A stretch of DNA of 16,942 nt from Candidatus Limnocylindria bacterium (GTDB taxonomy: Bacteria; Chloroflexota; Limnocylindria; QHBO01). The translations under genes were made by a program, and so were the position numbers. Positions within the stretch are counted from its first letter, which is position 1. Each line of letters begins with the position of its first letter. The notes under the pieces were generated by a model. It saw only the letters and a program-made list of their open reading frames with translations. It searched no databases and was not told where the DNA came from. Shown here in pieces: positions 1 through 7,045 of the stretch. The stretch lies in NCBI GenBank assembly GCA_030146365.1, contig JASLBU010000025.1, positions 1-16,942 of the forward strand, given 5' to 3'.

Positions 1-1466
1 TGGCGGAGCTGCTTGCCGGAATCCTGCCGTCGGCGGCCAGCCCCATCATCGGCATCGGTGACCTCGTCATCGCTCTCCAGCCGCCGGGCGCGAAGCAGCT
101 GGTCGTCGACCTGTTCGGCGAGGCCGACAAACTGCTCCTCAACCTCCTCATCATCGGTGTCGCGCTGGCCGCGGCAGCCGGGCTCGGTGTGCTGGCGCGG
201 ACGCGGCGGTCGCTGGCGCGCATCGGCTTCCTGGGCTTCGGCCTGCTGGCGCTCGGCGCGGGTTTGCGCGACCCGCTATCGGCGCCGATCACGACCCTCG
301 TGGTCGCGGCCGCGGCAGTCGGTGTCGCGCTGGTGGTCCTCGACAGGATGCTCACCCTGGCGACCCCTGCTGCGGGCGACCGGCCCGCCGAGATGCCGGC
401 CTGGGCGCGCCGCCGATTCCTGATCACCTCCGGCGCCCTGGTCGGCGCGGCCGCCACGAGCGGTGTGATCGGTCGCGCGCTGCTGGATCGTGGCCGCCTG
501 AACGCCGTCCCGCAGGTCGGTTCCATCCCGGACCCGGTTGCCACGGCGCCGCCCATCCCGAGCGGTGCCTCCCTGGACGTGCCCGACCTGTCGCCGCTCG
601 TCACGCCGAACGAGCGGTTCTATCGCATCGACACCGCGCTTATCGTGCCTCGACCGAACCTGGACACGTGGCGGCTGCGCGTCACCGGACTCGTGGAGCG
701 GCCGTTCGAGCTGACCTACGACGAGCTCGCAGCCATGCCACTCCAGGACCAATACGTCACGATCGCCTGCGTCAGCAACGAGGTGGGCGGGGACCTGGTT
801 GGCAACGCGCTCTGGCGGGGCGTGCGCCTGAAGGAGCTGCTGGATCGGGCAGGCGTTCGGCCAGAGGCGACGCAGATCGTCGGCCGTGCGGTCGACGGGT
901 TCACGGCAGGCTTCCCGACGGCCTGGGCGCTGGCCGACGACCGCGAGCCGTTGGTCGCCGTGGCGATGAACGGCGAGCCGCTGCCGGCCGATCACGGATT
1001 CCCGGCTCGCCTGATCGTGCCGGGCCTGTACGGCTACGTGAGCGCGACGAAGTGGCTTGCCGAAATCGAGATGACCACCTTCGACTTCGACGGGTACTGG
1101 GTCCCGCTCGGCTGGTCGAAGGATGCGCCGATCCTGACGCAGTCCCGCATCGACACGCCGCGCTCAGGCGCGAGCGTGGCCTCCGGCACTGTTCCCGTCG
1201 CGGGCGTGGCCTGGGCGCCGGATCGGGGCATCAGCGCGGTGGAGGTGCAGGTGGACGACGGCGAATGGCAGGCGGCCGAGCTCAGCGTCCCGATCTCCGA
1301 TGCCACCTGGGTCCAGTTCGTTCATCGCTGGAACGCTGAGCCGGGGGAGCACACCGTACGAGTCCGCGCGACCGATGGCGATGGAGTCGTCCAGACGGCC
1401 GAGACGTCGCGCCCTGACCCGGACGGAGCGCGCGGGCACCACACCATCCAGGTGCGCATCTCCTAG
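1..1466 (+). CDS. Membrane-anchored sulfite-oxidase-like molybdopterin oxidoreductase (5' partial)
   Basis: The reading frame is open from the left edge (first full codon at 3), so the true start lies outside the window; the GTG at 189 is only an internal start-like codon. About 487 residues are visible. Residues roughly 45-65, 70-85 and 96-115 look like membrane helices. They are followed by RRRFL (residues 136-140) and a fourth hydrophobic stretch. The rest is an Mo-bis/mono-pterin SUOX-type fold: the segment TIACVSNEVGG carries the expected molybdenum-ligating Cys (residue 256 of the visible part). The last ~110 residues (from about SGASVASG) match the immunoglobulin-like Mo-co dimerisation domain of sulfite oxidases. 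Family knowledge: such enzymes oxidise sulfite or reduce S- or N-oxides outside the membrane; the substrate here cannot be told. The gene converges on the next one with 46 bp between stops. The fold is near certain, the substrate unknown. Confidence 0.88.
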   Translation, partial: AELLAGILPSAASPIIGIGDLVIALQPPGAKQLVVDLFGEADKLLLNLLIIGVALAAAAGLGVLARTRRSLARIGFLGFGLLALGAGLRDPLSAPITTLVVAAAAVGVALVVLDRMLTLATPAAGDRPAEMPAWARRRFLITSGALVGAAATSGVIGRALLDRGRLNAVPQVGSIPDPVATAPPIPSGASLDVPDLSPLVTPNERFYRIDTALIVPRPNLDTWRLRVTGLVERPFELTYDELAAMPLQDQYVTIACVSNEVGGDLVGNALWRGVRLKELLDRAGVRPEATQIVGRAVDGFTAGFPTAWALADDREPLVAVAMNGEPLPADHGFPARLIVPGLYGYVSATKWLAEIEMTTFDFDGYWVPLGWSKDAPILTQSRIDTPRSGASVASGTVPVAGVAWAPDRGISAVEVQVDDGEWQAAELSVPISDATWVQFVHRWNAEPGEHTVRVRATDGDGVVQTAETSRPDPDGARGHHTIQVRIS

Positions 1467-1512
1467 TACCTCGTCACCTCCCCACCGGCCAGTCCCGCGC
1501 CGATCGCGCGCC

Positions 1513-2724
1513 TCAGCTCGTCGGCGCGCCGCCCCGGATCACTGGCAGGGGCGACAGCTGGATGCGTACGTCGATGAGGCCCTCCTCGAGCGGCATGTCC
1601 GACACGAGGGCCCACGCTGCGTGGGAAAGATTGGCCACCCGCTGGTCCGCGGTTCCGAAGTAGCACGGGCAGGAGTCGACGACCGGCAGGGTGACGCACC
1701 GCTCGGCGCAGACCACGACACTGGCCGGCTGATCCGGCACGATCGGCACGCCGATCTGCGGGGGAAGCGCAACCGTCGCCTCACCTTCGTATCCAGCCGA
1801 TTCCAGGTAGCTCGAGGCGCGGCCGACGACGATCCCCTCGTCCTCGGTCGGAGCCGTCGCGGCGCCATCGGGCCCACCTGTGACGCCGCGCCCGCCGGCC
1901 AGGCTCGCCGCCGGGTCGCCGGCGAACGCGTACCAGTAATCGACCTTCCCGTCGAAGTAGGCGGAACGGTGCAGCCATGCCTCCGCGCCGTCGGCAGAGA
2001 CGATGGGGTGGCGCGAGAGACCATCGGCGACGAAGCGCGGCTCGCTGGCGAAGATGTCGCCGTACGGTGACTGTGGCTGGTCGATCATGGCGGCCACGAG
2101 GTGCGCTGCGCCCTCGAAGAAGTCGGTAGCGAAATACGCGGACGCGCCCATGTCGACGAGCGGGGCCCGGCTGTAGGCCTCGACGCGACCGACGGCGACC
2201 TCTTCCGTGGCGGGAGTGTCGAAGCCCTCCGAGGCGCCCGGCGCGTAGCAGGCGTTGGAGTAAATCATCACCCAGCCGGGTGCGGGGCGCGCGTGCTCCG
2301 CGATCCACGCCTCCCCGTAGTACGCGATCGTGCCGTCCTGCCAGGAGTCGCTGTGATCGCCCTTCGCGTTCGGGCCGTTGAGACCCCAGCCGTTCGTGGT
2401 GGCCGGGTCGGGGATGTCGGAATAGGGATTCGGCGTGCCGATGCCGTGGCCGAAGTAGACCACGATGTTCGCCCCCTTGACGGCGGCCAGCACATTCTCC
2501 GCCGTCGCGTCCGGAGAGTACGCCCGTCGAACCGTGGCGCCACGAGTTTCCGCAGCCGCCGCTGCTGCCTCGGCCAGCCCCAGGTACACGGGCGTGAGCT
2601 CCTCACCCACCGGTCCGACGATGACCGCGACCGTGAGCGGCGCGGCCGCCTTCGAGGGCGCGGGGAGGCCGAGGCTGCCGGCCAGCAGTGCCAGCGCAAC
2701 GGCGAACAGGAGCAGGCGACGCAC
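1513..2724 (-). CDS. Secreted protein with caspase-like His/Cys pair and C-terminal double-psi-barrel-like domain
   Basis: No named gene is recognised. I chose the GTG at 2724 because it follows AGAGGGG and yields a clean signal peptide (MRRLLLFAVALALLAGSLGL, then an Ala-rich cleavage region near residues 25-28). An in-frame ATG at 2784 would add 20 residues that spoil it. The mature protein (403 residues in total) has a hydrophobic strand ending in YFGHG (His93) and a second one ending in IYSNACYAPG (Cys159). That is the H-G / A-C pattern of clan CD peptidases such as caspases and gingipains. The segment between them is rich in Asn, Pro and Gly. Residues about 305-395 contain ASSYLESAGYEGE, two Cys-x2-3-Cys clusters and RVANLSHAAW. 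They resemble a double-psi beta-barrel of the RlpA/expansin type. Its role is unknown; a surface or cell-envelope protein is the inference. It lies 99 bp downstream of the GDSL gene on the same strand. Confidence 0.75.
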   Translation of the reverse strand: MRRLLLFAVALALLAGSLGLPAPSKAAAPLTVAVIVGPVGEELTPVYLGLAEAAAAAAETRGATVRRAYSPDATAENVLAAVKGANIVVYFGHGIGTPNPYSDIPDPATTNGWGLNGPNAKGDHSDSWQDGTIAYYGEAWIAEHARPAPGWVMIYSNACYAPGASEGFDTPATEEVAVGRVEAYSRAPLVDMGASAYFATDFFEGAAHLVAAMIDQPQSPYGDIFASEPRFVADGLSRHPIVSADGAEAWLHRSAYFDGKVDYWYAFAGDPAASLAGGRGVTGGPDGAATAPTEDEGIVVGRASSYLESAGYEGEATVALPPQIGVPIVPDQPASVVVCAERCVTLPVVDSCPCYFGTADQRVANLSHAAWALVSDMPLEEGLIDVRIQLSPLPVIRGGAPTS

Positions 2725-2767
2725 GATCCCCTCTGGGCACCAGGTGGTGAAAACCGTCCGAGCGACG

Positions 2768-2797
2768 AGCATGCCACCCTGCACCGGGCACGGGCAA
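2768..2797 (-). promoter_or_regulatory. Possible promoter for the secreted His/Cys protein
   Basis: On the minus strand, TTGCCC (2797-2792), an 18-nt spacer and CATGCT (2773-2768) form a weak -35/-10 pair. Transcription would begin about 35 nt upstream of the GTG start at 2724, leaving room for the AGAGGGG ribosome site. The -10 lacks the leading T, so this is tentative. Confidence 0.25.
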
Positions 2798-2823
2798 GAG
2801 GACGGGTGCCGCTCGCCCGCAGT

Positions 2824-3678
2824 CTACGTCAGGCGCTGGCTGGTTCGGAGATTCGTGGCGGCAGCTGAGTCAGCCTCGGGGCCGCGTGCCAGCGCCTCGC
2901 AGATGACGTCGGCCCAGAGCGAGTAGCCCACCACCGAGGGGTGGAAGCTGTCGGAGCTCAGGAACTCGCTGCCGGGCACGATCCGCGGCGGGACCTCGGC
3001 CGCCAGGTCCGCATAGGCGGCGACGTGCCGCGTCGCTTCCTGCCGGCTGATGGGGCGGAGCAGCCGTGCGTACAGGTCCGCCAGTGAGATCAGCGGCTCG
3101 ACGGCTCGCAGCGCGCCCCGGAAGCGAGGGATGCCCGTGAGCACCACTCGCGCTTCCGGGGCTGCAGCCCGGATGGCGGCCAGGGTGGTGCGCAGGTGCT
3201 CCCGATATCGGCGCGGCGGCGTGTTGTGCGTCGCATCATTCGAGCCGATCACGATGACGATGACGTCGGCTCCGGGAAGGAACGGCTCCGGGTCGCGCGC
3301 CCGCAGCGGCTCGAGCGCACGCGGTAGCTGGATCTCGGCCAGGTCGCGGACGCGTGCGCCGGCCCATCCGTAGCTGACCACGTGCACCGATCGCCCTTCC
3401 GCAGCCGCGATCCGTTGGGCGACGAGGTGGGGCAGTGAATCCTCCGGACGCGTCACTCCCACGCCGGCGGTGGTGGAATCTCCCAGGACCGCCAGGCGGA
3501 GGGGCCGGCCGCCACGGTCGGCACGTTCCGACGGCACGACATGGTTCACGTAGAAGCCCGGATGCGCCGGCAGGAACTCCATGCGCCGTAGCCGCATCAG
3601 CTGCACGGCGACGACGCCGGCGAAGGTGCCGAGCGCCGCGCCGATGAGCGTGGCGGTCCGGGTGAGCCATCGATCCAT
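2824..3678 (-). CDS. Membrane-anchored GDSL/SGNH-family hydrolase
   Basis: The protein is 284 residues, with an N-terminal membrane anchor (residues about 8-28) and then an SGNH hydrolase fold. Block I reads LAVLGDSTTAG with the nucleophile Ser68. Block III reads VIGSNDATHN with the oxyanion Asn. Block V reads DSFHPS with Asp243 and His246. Family knowledge: these are serine esterases, lipases or acyl hydrolases, often acting on lipids or acetylated polysaccharide; the substrate cannot be told. The ATG at 3678 was chosen because it is preceded by TACCGT with a 6-nt gap, and because the frame upstream of it is only shadow coding opposite the lipid kinase gene. It is divergent from that kinase gene, with 51 bp between starts. 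Together they may deal with membrane lipids, which is inference. Confidence 0.88.
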   Translation of the reverse strand: MDRWLTRTATLIGAALGTFAGVVAVQLMRLRRMEFLPAHPGFYVNHVVPSERADRGGRPLRLAVLGDSTTAGVGVTRPEDSLPHLVAQRIAAAEGRSVHVVSYGWAGARVRDLAEIQLPRALEPLRARDPEPFLPGADVIVIVIGSNDATHNTPPRRYREHLRTTLAAIRAAAPEARVVLTGIPRFRGALRAVEPLISLADLYARLLRPISRQEATRHVAAYADLAAEVPPRIVPGSEFLSSDSFHPSVVGYSLWADVICEALARGPEADSAAATNLRTSQRLT

Positions 3679-3684
3679 GCCGCG

Positions 3685-3714
3685 ACGGTAGCGTGGGGCG
3701 CGCGTTGACGCCAA
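3685..3714 (-). promoter_or_regulatory. Leaderless promoter of the GDSL hydrolase gene
   Basis: Minus strand: TTGGCG (3714-3709), an 18-nt spacer and TACCGT (3690-3685), then 6 nt to the ATG at 3678. This spacing puts the transcription start at or within a base or two of the start codon. No Shine-Dalgarno sequence is present. Confidence 0.6.
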
Positions 3715-3729
3715 CGCCACAATCTGCCG

Positions 3730-4632
3730 ATGCCGTCCGCCCCGCTGTTTGTCGTGAATCCCGTCGCCGGTGGCGGCCGGGCGGCGCGAAGCCTCCCGTG
3801 GCTGCGCGAGCGTCTCGCCGGCTGTGCGGGCGCGCGGTTGGTCGTGACGTCCAGCGCGGGCGAGGCGGAGGCGCTTGCGGCCGAGGCGAGCTCCGGCGGT
3901 CACGATCGCGTGGTCGCCGTGGGAGGCGACGGAACCGTCCAGGAGGTGGTGAACGGCCTCATGGCCCGGGCGGGAGGCAGCTCGGTGGGGATCCTCCCGC
4001 TGGGGTCCGGCAACGACCTTGCCCGCAGCCTCGGTCTGCCCCGCGATCTCGGTGCCAACCTGGACATGGCGCTGGCGGAGCAGGAGTACCCCATCGACCT
4101 GCTTCACGCGACGAACGGCGATGGCCGCCGCCGTTGGTTCACCTCCGCAGGCGGCGTCGGGTTCGATGCACAGGTCGCGGAGGCGATGTCGCACCGACGC
4201 GGCCGGCGGCCGGGGCGTGCCGCCTACCTGCGCACCACCCTCACCGAGCTCCGCCGTTTCGAGAACCGGCGTCTGGCCATCACGGTGGACGGCCGCCCCT
4301 CCGAGCGCACCCTGCTGTTCCTGGCGGTGGCCAACGGCCCGTATTACGGGGGAGGGATGCACATCGCTCCGGGGGCATCCCTCCGCGACGGTCAGTTCGA
4401 CCTGTGCATCGTCGGCGACATTTCGCGACTGACGGCGTTGCGCCAGCTGGCGAACCTCTACCGGGGCACCCACGTCCGTCATGCGCAGGTGGAGGTTGTG
4501 CGCGGCACGCATCTGACGGTCTACGGGGCGACCCCCACCCGCGTCCACCTCGACGGTGAGCCGTTCGGCTTCCTGCCCCTCGAGGTCCGCGCGCACCACG
4601 GGAGGATCGAGGTGGCATGTCCCGCGCGATGA
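3730..4632 (+). CDS. Diacylglycerol kinase catalytic-domain lipid kinase (YegS/BmrU/DgkB type)
   Basis: The protein is 300 residues, the usual length for soluble bacterial lipid kinases of this family. The N-terminus FVVNPVAGGG is the first conserved strand and loop. VAVGGDGTVQEVVNG (GGDGT at residues 65-69) is the nucleotide-binding signature. LPLGSGNDLARS (GSGNDLAR at residues 92-99) follows. ANGPYYGGGMHIAPGA and RDGQFDLCIV belong to the C-terminal beta-sandwich domain, and VHLDGEPFG near the C-terminus is also typical. Family knowledge: such kinases phosphorylate diacylglycerol or related lipids with ATP at the inner membrane face, recycling lipid for phosphatidate synthesis. Whether the substrate is diacylglycerol or another lipid is open. 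The ATG at 3730 has no Shine-Dalgarno sequence; CACAAT ends 6 nt upstream, a poor -10 consistent with leaderless expression. The next gene starts 22 nt after the stop. Confidence 0.9.
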   Translation: MPSAPLFVVNPVAGGGRAARSLPWLRERLAGCAGARLVVTSSAGEAEALAAEASSGGHDRVVAVGGDGTVQEVVNGLMARAGGSSVGILPLGSGNDLARSLGLPRDLGANLDMALAEQEYPIDLLHATNGDGRRRWFTSAGGVGFDAQVAEAMSHRRGRRPGRAAYLRTTLTELRRFENRRLAITVDGRPSERTLLFLAVANGPYYGGGMHIAPGASLRDGQFDLCIVGDISRLTALRQLANLYRGTHVRHAQVEVVRGTHLTVYGATPTRVHLDGEPFGFLPLEVRAHHGRIEVACPAR

Positions 4633-4641
4633 CCGGTGCGC

Positions 4642-4647
4642 TACCCT
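4642..4647 (+). promoter_or_regulatory. TACCCT -10 hexamer, leaderless, for the PRC-barrel-like gene
   Basis: TACCCT ends 7 nt before the GTG start at 4655, and no ribosome-binding site lies between. No good -35 is visible. The hexamer is identical to those before paaB, thrS and cvpA. Confidence 0.5.
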
Positions 4648-4654
4648 TTCAGCC

Positions 4655-4897
4655 GTGGACGGATCGACGGTCGAGCGCGGCGCGGTCCTCAGGGGCTCGC
4701 GAGGAGTGCGCATCGGCACCGTCGACGCCGCATATGCCGACTACCTCCTCGTACGCACCGCGGGGCTCCTGCCTGTAGACCTCTACGTCCCCCGGTCCGA
4801 GATTTCCACCGACAGGGGCACTCTCACGGTGGCTGCGGACCGGCACGAGTCATATGCGCGATGGCACCGACCGCTCAAGCGGGCGCCGCATGACTGA
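4655..4897 (+). CDS. Small PRC-barrel-like / DUF2171-like protein
   Basis: The protein is 80 residues. It reads as a short beta-barrel: RGSRGVRIGTVDAAYADYLLV, then LPVDLYVPRSEIS and TLTVAADRHESYARW. The pattern 'glycine, IGTVD, strand, lLVRtgg, dlYVP..I, L.V..d' is that of PRC-barrel and DUF2171 proteins of similar size. Family knowledge: these domains bind or sense small ligands, or act as RNA-processing or photosynthetic accessory modules; no specific role can be given. The GTG at 4655 was chosen because the reading-frame extension upstream (to 4556) overlaps the end of the lipid kinase gene and looks like non-coding shadow, and because TACCCT stands 7 nt before it. It precedes paaA by 62 bp and need not be functionally linked to it. 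Confidence 0.7.
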   Translation: MDGSTVERGAVLRGSRGVRIGTVDAAYADYLLVRTAGLLPVDLYVPRSEISTDRGTLTVAADRHESYARWHRPLKRAPHD

Positions 4898-4947
4898 GCG
4901 CGATCCTGAGCCTGCCGCCTCGGGTGCGTCCAGCACCGGTCTTGCAG

Positions 4948-4953
4948 TAGCCT
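4948..4953 (+). promoter_or_regulatory. TAGCCT -10 hexamer before paaA, leaderless
   Basis: TAGCCT ends 6 nt before the GTG at 4960 (9 nt before the ATG at 4963). The 6-nt spacing matches the other leaderless genes of the window and so favours GTG 4960 as the start. No clear -35 and no Shine-Dalgarno sequence are seen. Confidence 0.5.
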
Positions 4954-4959
4954 ACCGAC

Positions 4960-5922
4960 GTGATGCAGGACGCTGACACGATCCAGCCGCTGAATGGCCG
5001 ACCGCCGTACGCGCCGGGTGACGCCGAGGGCTTCTACGCGCACGTCGGCTCCGGCGGCAAGGTGGAGGCGGATGACTGGATGCCGGACGAATATCGCGCT
5101 GCGGTCCTGAAGTTCGTCGAGATGCACGCGAACTCCGAGCTGATGGGTGTCCTGCCGGAACGGGATTGGATCATGCGAGCACCCACGCTGCGGCGGAAGC
5201 TTGCACTGACCTCCAAGATCCAGGACGAGGTCGGCCACGCCCAGCTGCTGTATCGGGTGGCGGAGGACCTCGGCAAGCCGCGGGAGGCGATGTTCCAGGA
5301 CCTGCTCGAGGGTAGGACGAAGTTCCACAACGTCTTCCACTACCCGACCCGGTCCTGGGCGGACGTCGGCATCATCGCCTGGCTGGTGGACGCCGCAGCG
5401 ATCGTGTCGCAACAGGCGCTGCGCGACTCGTCGTACGCCCCGTACGCGCGCACGATGAAGAAGATCTGCTGGGAGGAGTCCGTTCACATCATGCACGGCC
5501 GGGACGTCGTGCTGACCCTGATGAACGGCACCGCGAGCCAGCGAGCCATGGTCCAGGAGGCGCTCGATCGCTGGTGGGGCCCCCTGATGCAGATGCACGG
5601 CCCGCCGACCGATCCCGCCAGGGACAAGGATCTCCACTGGGGCATCAAGGCCAAGGGGAACGAGCAGCTGCGGCAGGAGTTCCTCTCCATCTATGTGCCG
5701 CGTATTCGCGAGCTGGGCCTGACGATCCCGGATCCCGCCCTGCGATTCGACGATGCGACCGGCCGCTGGCAGTACACCGAGCCGGACTGGGCCGAGCTCA
5801 AGTCGGTGGTCACTGGGCACGGGCCAGCATCGCGGTCGCGCCTGGACTTCCGCCGCGCCAGCTTCGCCGACACCCAGTGGGTTCGCGACGCCCTGCTCGG
5901 AGGCGCCACGGCCGCAGCCTGA
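4960..5922 (+). CDS. paaA: Phenylacetyl-CoA 1,2-epoxidase catalytic subunit PaaA
   Basis: The 320-residue protein has the usual PaaA length. It is the oxygenase subunit that inserts one oxygen into the ring of phenylacetyl-CoA, in the cytosol, as a complex with PaaB, PaaC, PaaD and PaaE. Diiron ligands can be read at the family spacing: Glu60, Glu90 and His93 in SKIQDEVGHAQ, Asp144 in WLVDAAAI, and Glu173 and His176 in WEESVHIMHG. Lys86, four residues before Glu90, matches the conserved catalytic lysine. SSYAPYARTM and WGIKAKGNEQLR are also family features. The start is GTG 4960 or ATG 4963; the promoter spacing favours GTG. paaB begins 41 nt after the stop. Nothing is broken or missing in the sequence. 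Confidence 0.95.
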   Translation: MMQDADTIQPLNGRPPYAPGDAEGFYAHVGSGGKVEADDWMPDEYRAAVLKFVEMHANSELMGVLPERDWIMRAPTLRRKLALTSKIQDEVGHAQLLYRVAEDLGKPREAMFQDLLEGRTKFHNVFHYPTRSWADVGIIAWLVDAAAIVSQQALRDSSYAPYARTMKKICWEESVHIMHGRDVVLTLMNGTASQRAMVQEALDRWWGPLMQMHGPPTDPARDKDLHWGIKAKGNEQLRQEFLSIYVPRIRELGLTIPDPALRFDDATGRWQYTEPDWAELKSVVTGHGPASRSRLDFRRASFADTQWVRDALLGGATAAA

Positions 5923-5926
5923 GGCG

Positions 5927-5957
5927 TTGCGCGGAGCAAGGGCTGCCGCGGTACCCT
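5927..5957 (+). promoter_or_regulatory. Internal leaderless promoter before paaB
   Basis: TTGCGC (5927-5932), a 19-nt spacer and TACCCT (5952-5957) lie in the paaA-paaB gap, with 6 nt to the GTG at 5964. No Shine-Dalgarno sequence is present. paaB-C-D may therefore be transcribed independently of paaA as well as by read-through. Confidence 0.5.
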
Positions 5958-5963
5958 CTGCAC

Positions 5964-6275
5964 GTGGGAACGTCACCATCGGAGCGAGTCTGGGAGGTCT
6001 TCCGCCAGGAGGACGAGGGGGACCCGATGATCCACGCCGGCAACGTGAACGCGCCGGACGCGGAGCTCGCCGTGCACTACGCGCGCGAGTTCTACGGTCG
6101 TCGCGGCGAGTCGCACCGCCTCTGGATCGTCGCTCGCGACGCGATCACCGAGCTCGACGACCCGGACCTGCTCCGGCCGCCCTTCGACCGCTCTCACAAG
6201 AAGCCCGGCGGCTACATCATCAAGCACAAGCTCGAGGCCGCGAAGCAGCGAGCCGCGGCGGAGGCGGGGGAGTGA
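5964..6275 (+). CDS. paaB: Phenylacetyl-CoA epoxidase subunit PaaB
   Basis: The protein is 103 residues, near the family's ~95-100. It shows the PaaB pattern ERVWEVFRQED, then HAGNVNAPDAELAVHYAREFYGRRGESHRLWIVARDAI. Family knowledge: PaaB is a small non-catalytic subunit needed for the full epoxidase, probably bridging PaaA-PaaC units or helping electron delivery. The GTG at 5964 was chosen because TACCCT ends 6 nt before it; the next ATG (in DPMIHAG) would remove the conserved first strand. Residues 75-103 (KKPGGYIIKHKLEAAKQRAAAEAGE) are a basic, helical tail. The stop overlaps the paaC start in GTGA (6272-6275), so paaC is probably translationally coupled. Confidence 0.92.
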   Translation: MGTSPSERVWEVFRQEDEGDPMIHAGNVNAPDAELAVHYAREFYGRRGESHRLWIVARDAITELDDPDLLRPPFDRSHKKPGGYIIKHKLEAAKQRAAAEAGE

Positions 6276-7045
6276 CGGCCGTTTCGCCGGGCCTCGACGG
6301 GGTTACAGGATCCGCGCTCGCCGAGCTACTGCTCAGCGTGGCCGACGACGAGTTCGTCATCGGGTTCTGGGATTCCGAGTGGACCGGGATCGCGCCGATG
6401 CTCGAGGAAGACGTGGCCACCAGCTCGATCGCGCAGGACGAGATCGGCCACGCCAAGGTGCTGTACGAGCTGCTCGCCGAGCTGACCGAGGGCGACGCCG
6501 ATCTGATCGCGTACGGCCGGGGCGCCGATGCGTTCCGCCACGCCGCGCTGCTCAACCACGGGCGGGGCGACTGGGCCTTCAGCGTCGCGCGACGCTACCT
6601 GTACGAGACGGCGGACGCGGTCCGCCTCTCGGCACTGGCGACCGCCGCGCACGAGCCGCTGGCGCTCCTCGCCGCCAAGATGCGCCGCGAGGAGACGTAC
6701 CACCTGCTCCACGCGGACGCCTGGATGCGGCGGTTAGCCGCCGCCCCCGAAACGTCGCAACGGCTTGCCTCCGCGGTCCGGACGCTGTGGGCCGACGCCC
6801 AGGAGGTGTTCGCCCCGCTGAGCGAGGAGGAGGCTCTCGTAGCGACCGGGATGCTGCCCATCCCGATGCGAGCGCTGAACGCGACGTGGCAGGAGCAGGT
6901 GAGGCCGATCCTGGAGCCGATCGCCGGCCCGCTGGGTCCGGCCGCACCGTCGATCGACGGTCGCACGCGTCGCACCGACGACTTCCGCTGGCTCCACGCC
7001 GAGCTGACCCATGTGGCGCGGTCCGATCCAGGGGCTACATGGTGA
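6272..7045 (+). CDS. paaC: Phenylacetyl-CoA epoxidase subunit PaaC, with diiron-ligand positions intact
   Basis: The protein is 257 residues, the normal length. It is the ferritin-like partner of PaaA in the epoxidase heterotetramer. The start GTG 6272 overlaps the paaB stop and is preceded by GGAGG with a 7-nt gap. The fold is clear from LATSS-type helix pairs and IAQDEIGHAKVLYELLAEL. Positions equal to the PaaA ligands all carry ligand-type residues here: Glu27, Glu57 and His60 (DEIGH), Glu112 (YETADAV), Glu141 and His144 (EETYH). The intervals 30, 55 and 29 are close to those in PaaA of this window (30, 54, 29). There is no lysine four residues before Glu57. Family knowledge: well-studied PaaC is non-catalytic and has lost this set. 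The annotation as PaaC rests on gene order and the C-terminal half (ATWQEQVRPILEP). Confidence 0.92.
   Translation: MTAVSPGLDGVTGSALAELLLSVADDEFVIGFWDSEWTGIAPMLEEDVATSSIAQDEIGHAKVLYELLAELTEGDADLIAYGRGADAFRHAALLNHGRGDWAFSVARRYLYETADAVRLSALATAAHEPLALLAAKMRREETYHLLHADAWMRRLAAAPETSQRLASAVRTLWADAQEVFAPLSEEEALVATGMLPIPMRALNATWQEQVRPILEPIAGPLGPAAPSIDGRTRRTDDFRWLHAELTHVARSDPGATW

Noticed and set aside
3705..3710. TTGACG as a -35 for the lipid kinase gene
   Set aside because: No -10 lies 16-19 nt downstream; the ATG itself occupies that place.
3679..4719. N-terminal extension of the GDSL frame to a 631-residue ORF
   Set aside because: The added ~350 residues lie opposite the lipid kinase gene and show no domain. 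The membrane anchor and the TACCGT signal fix the start at 3678.
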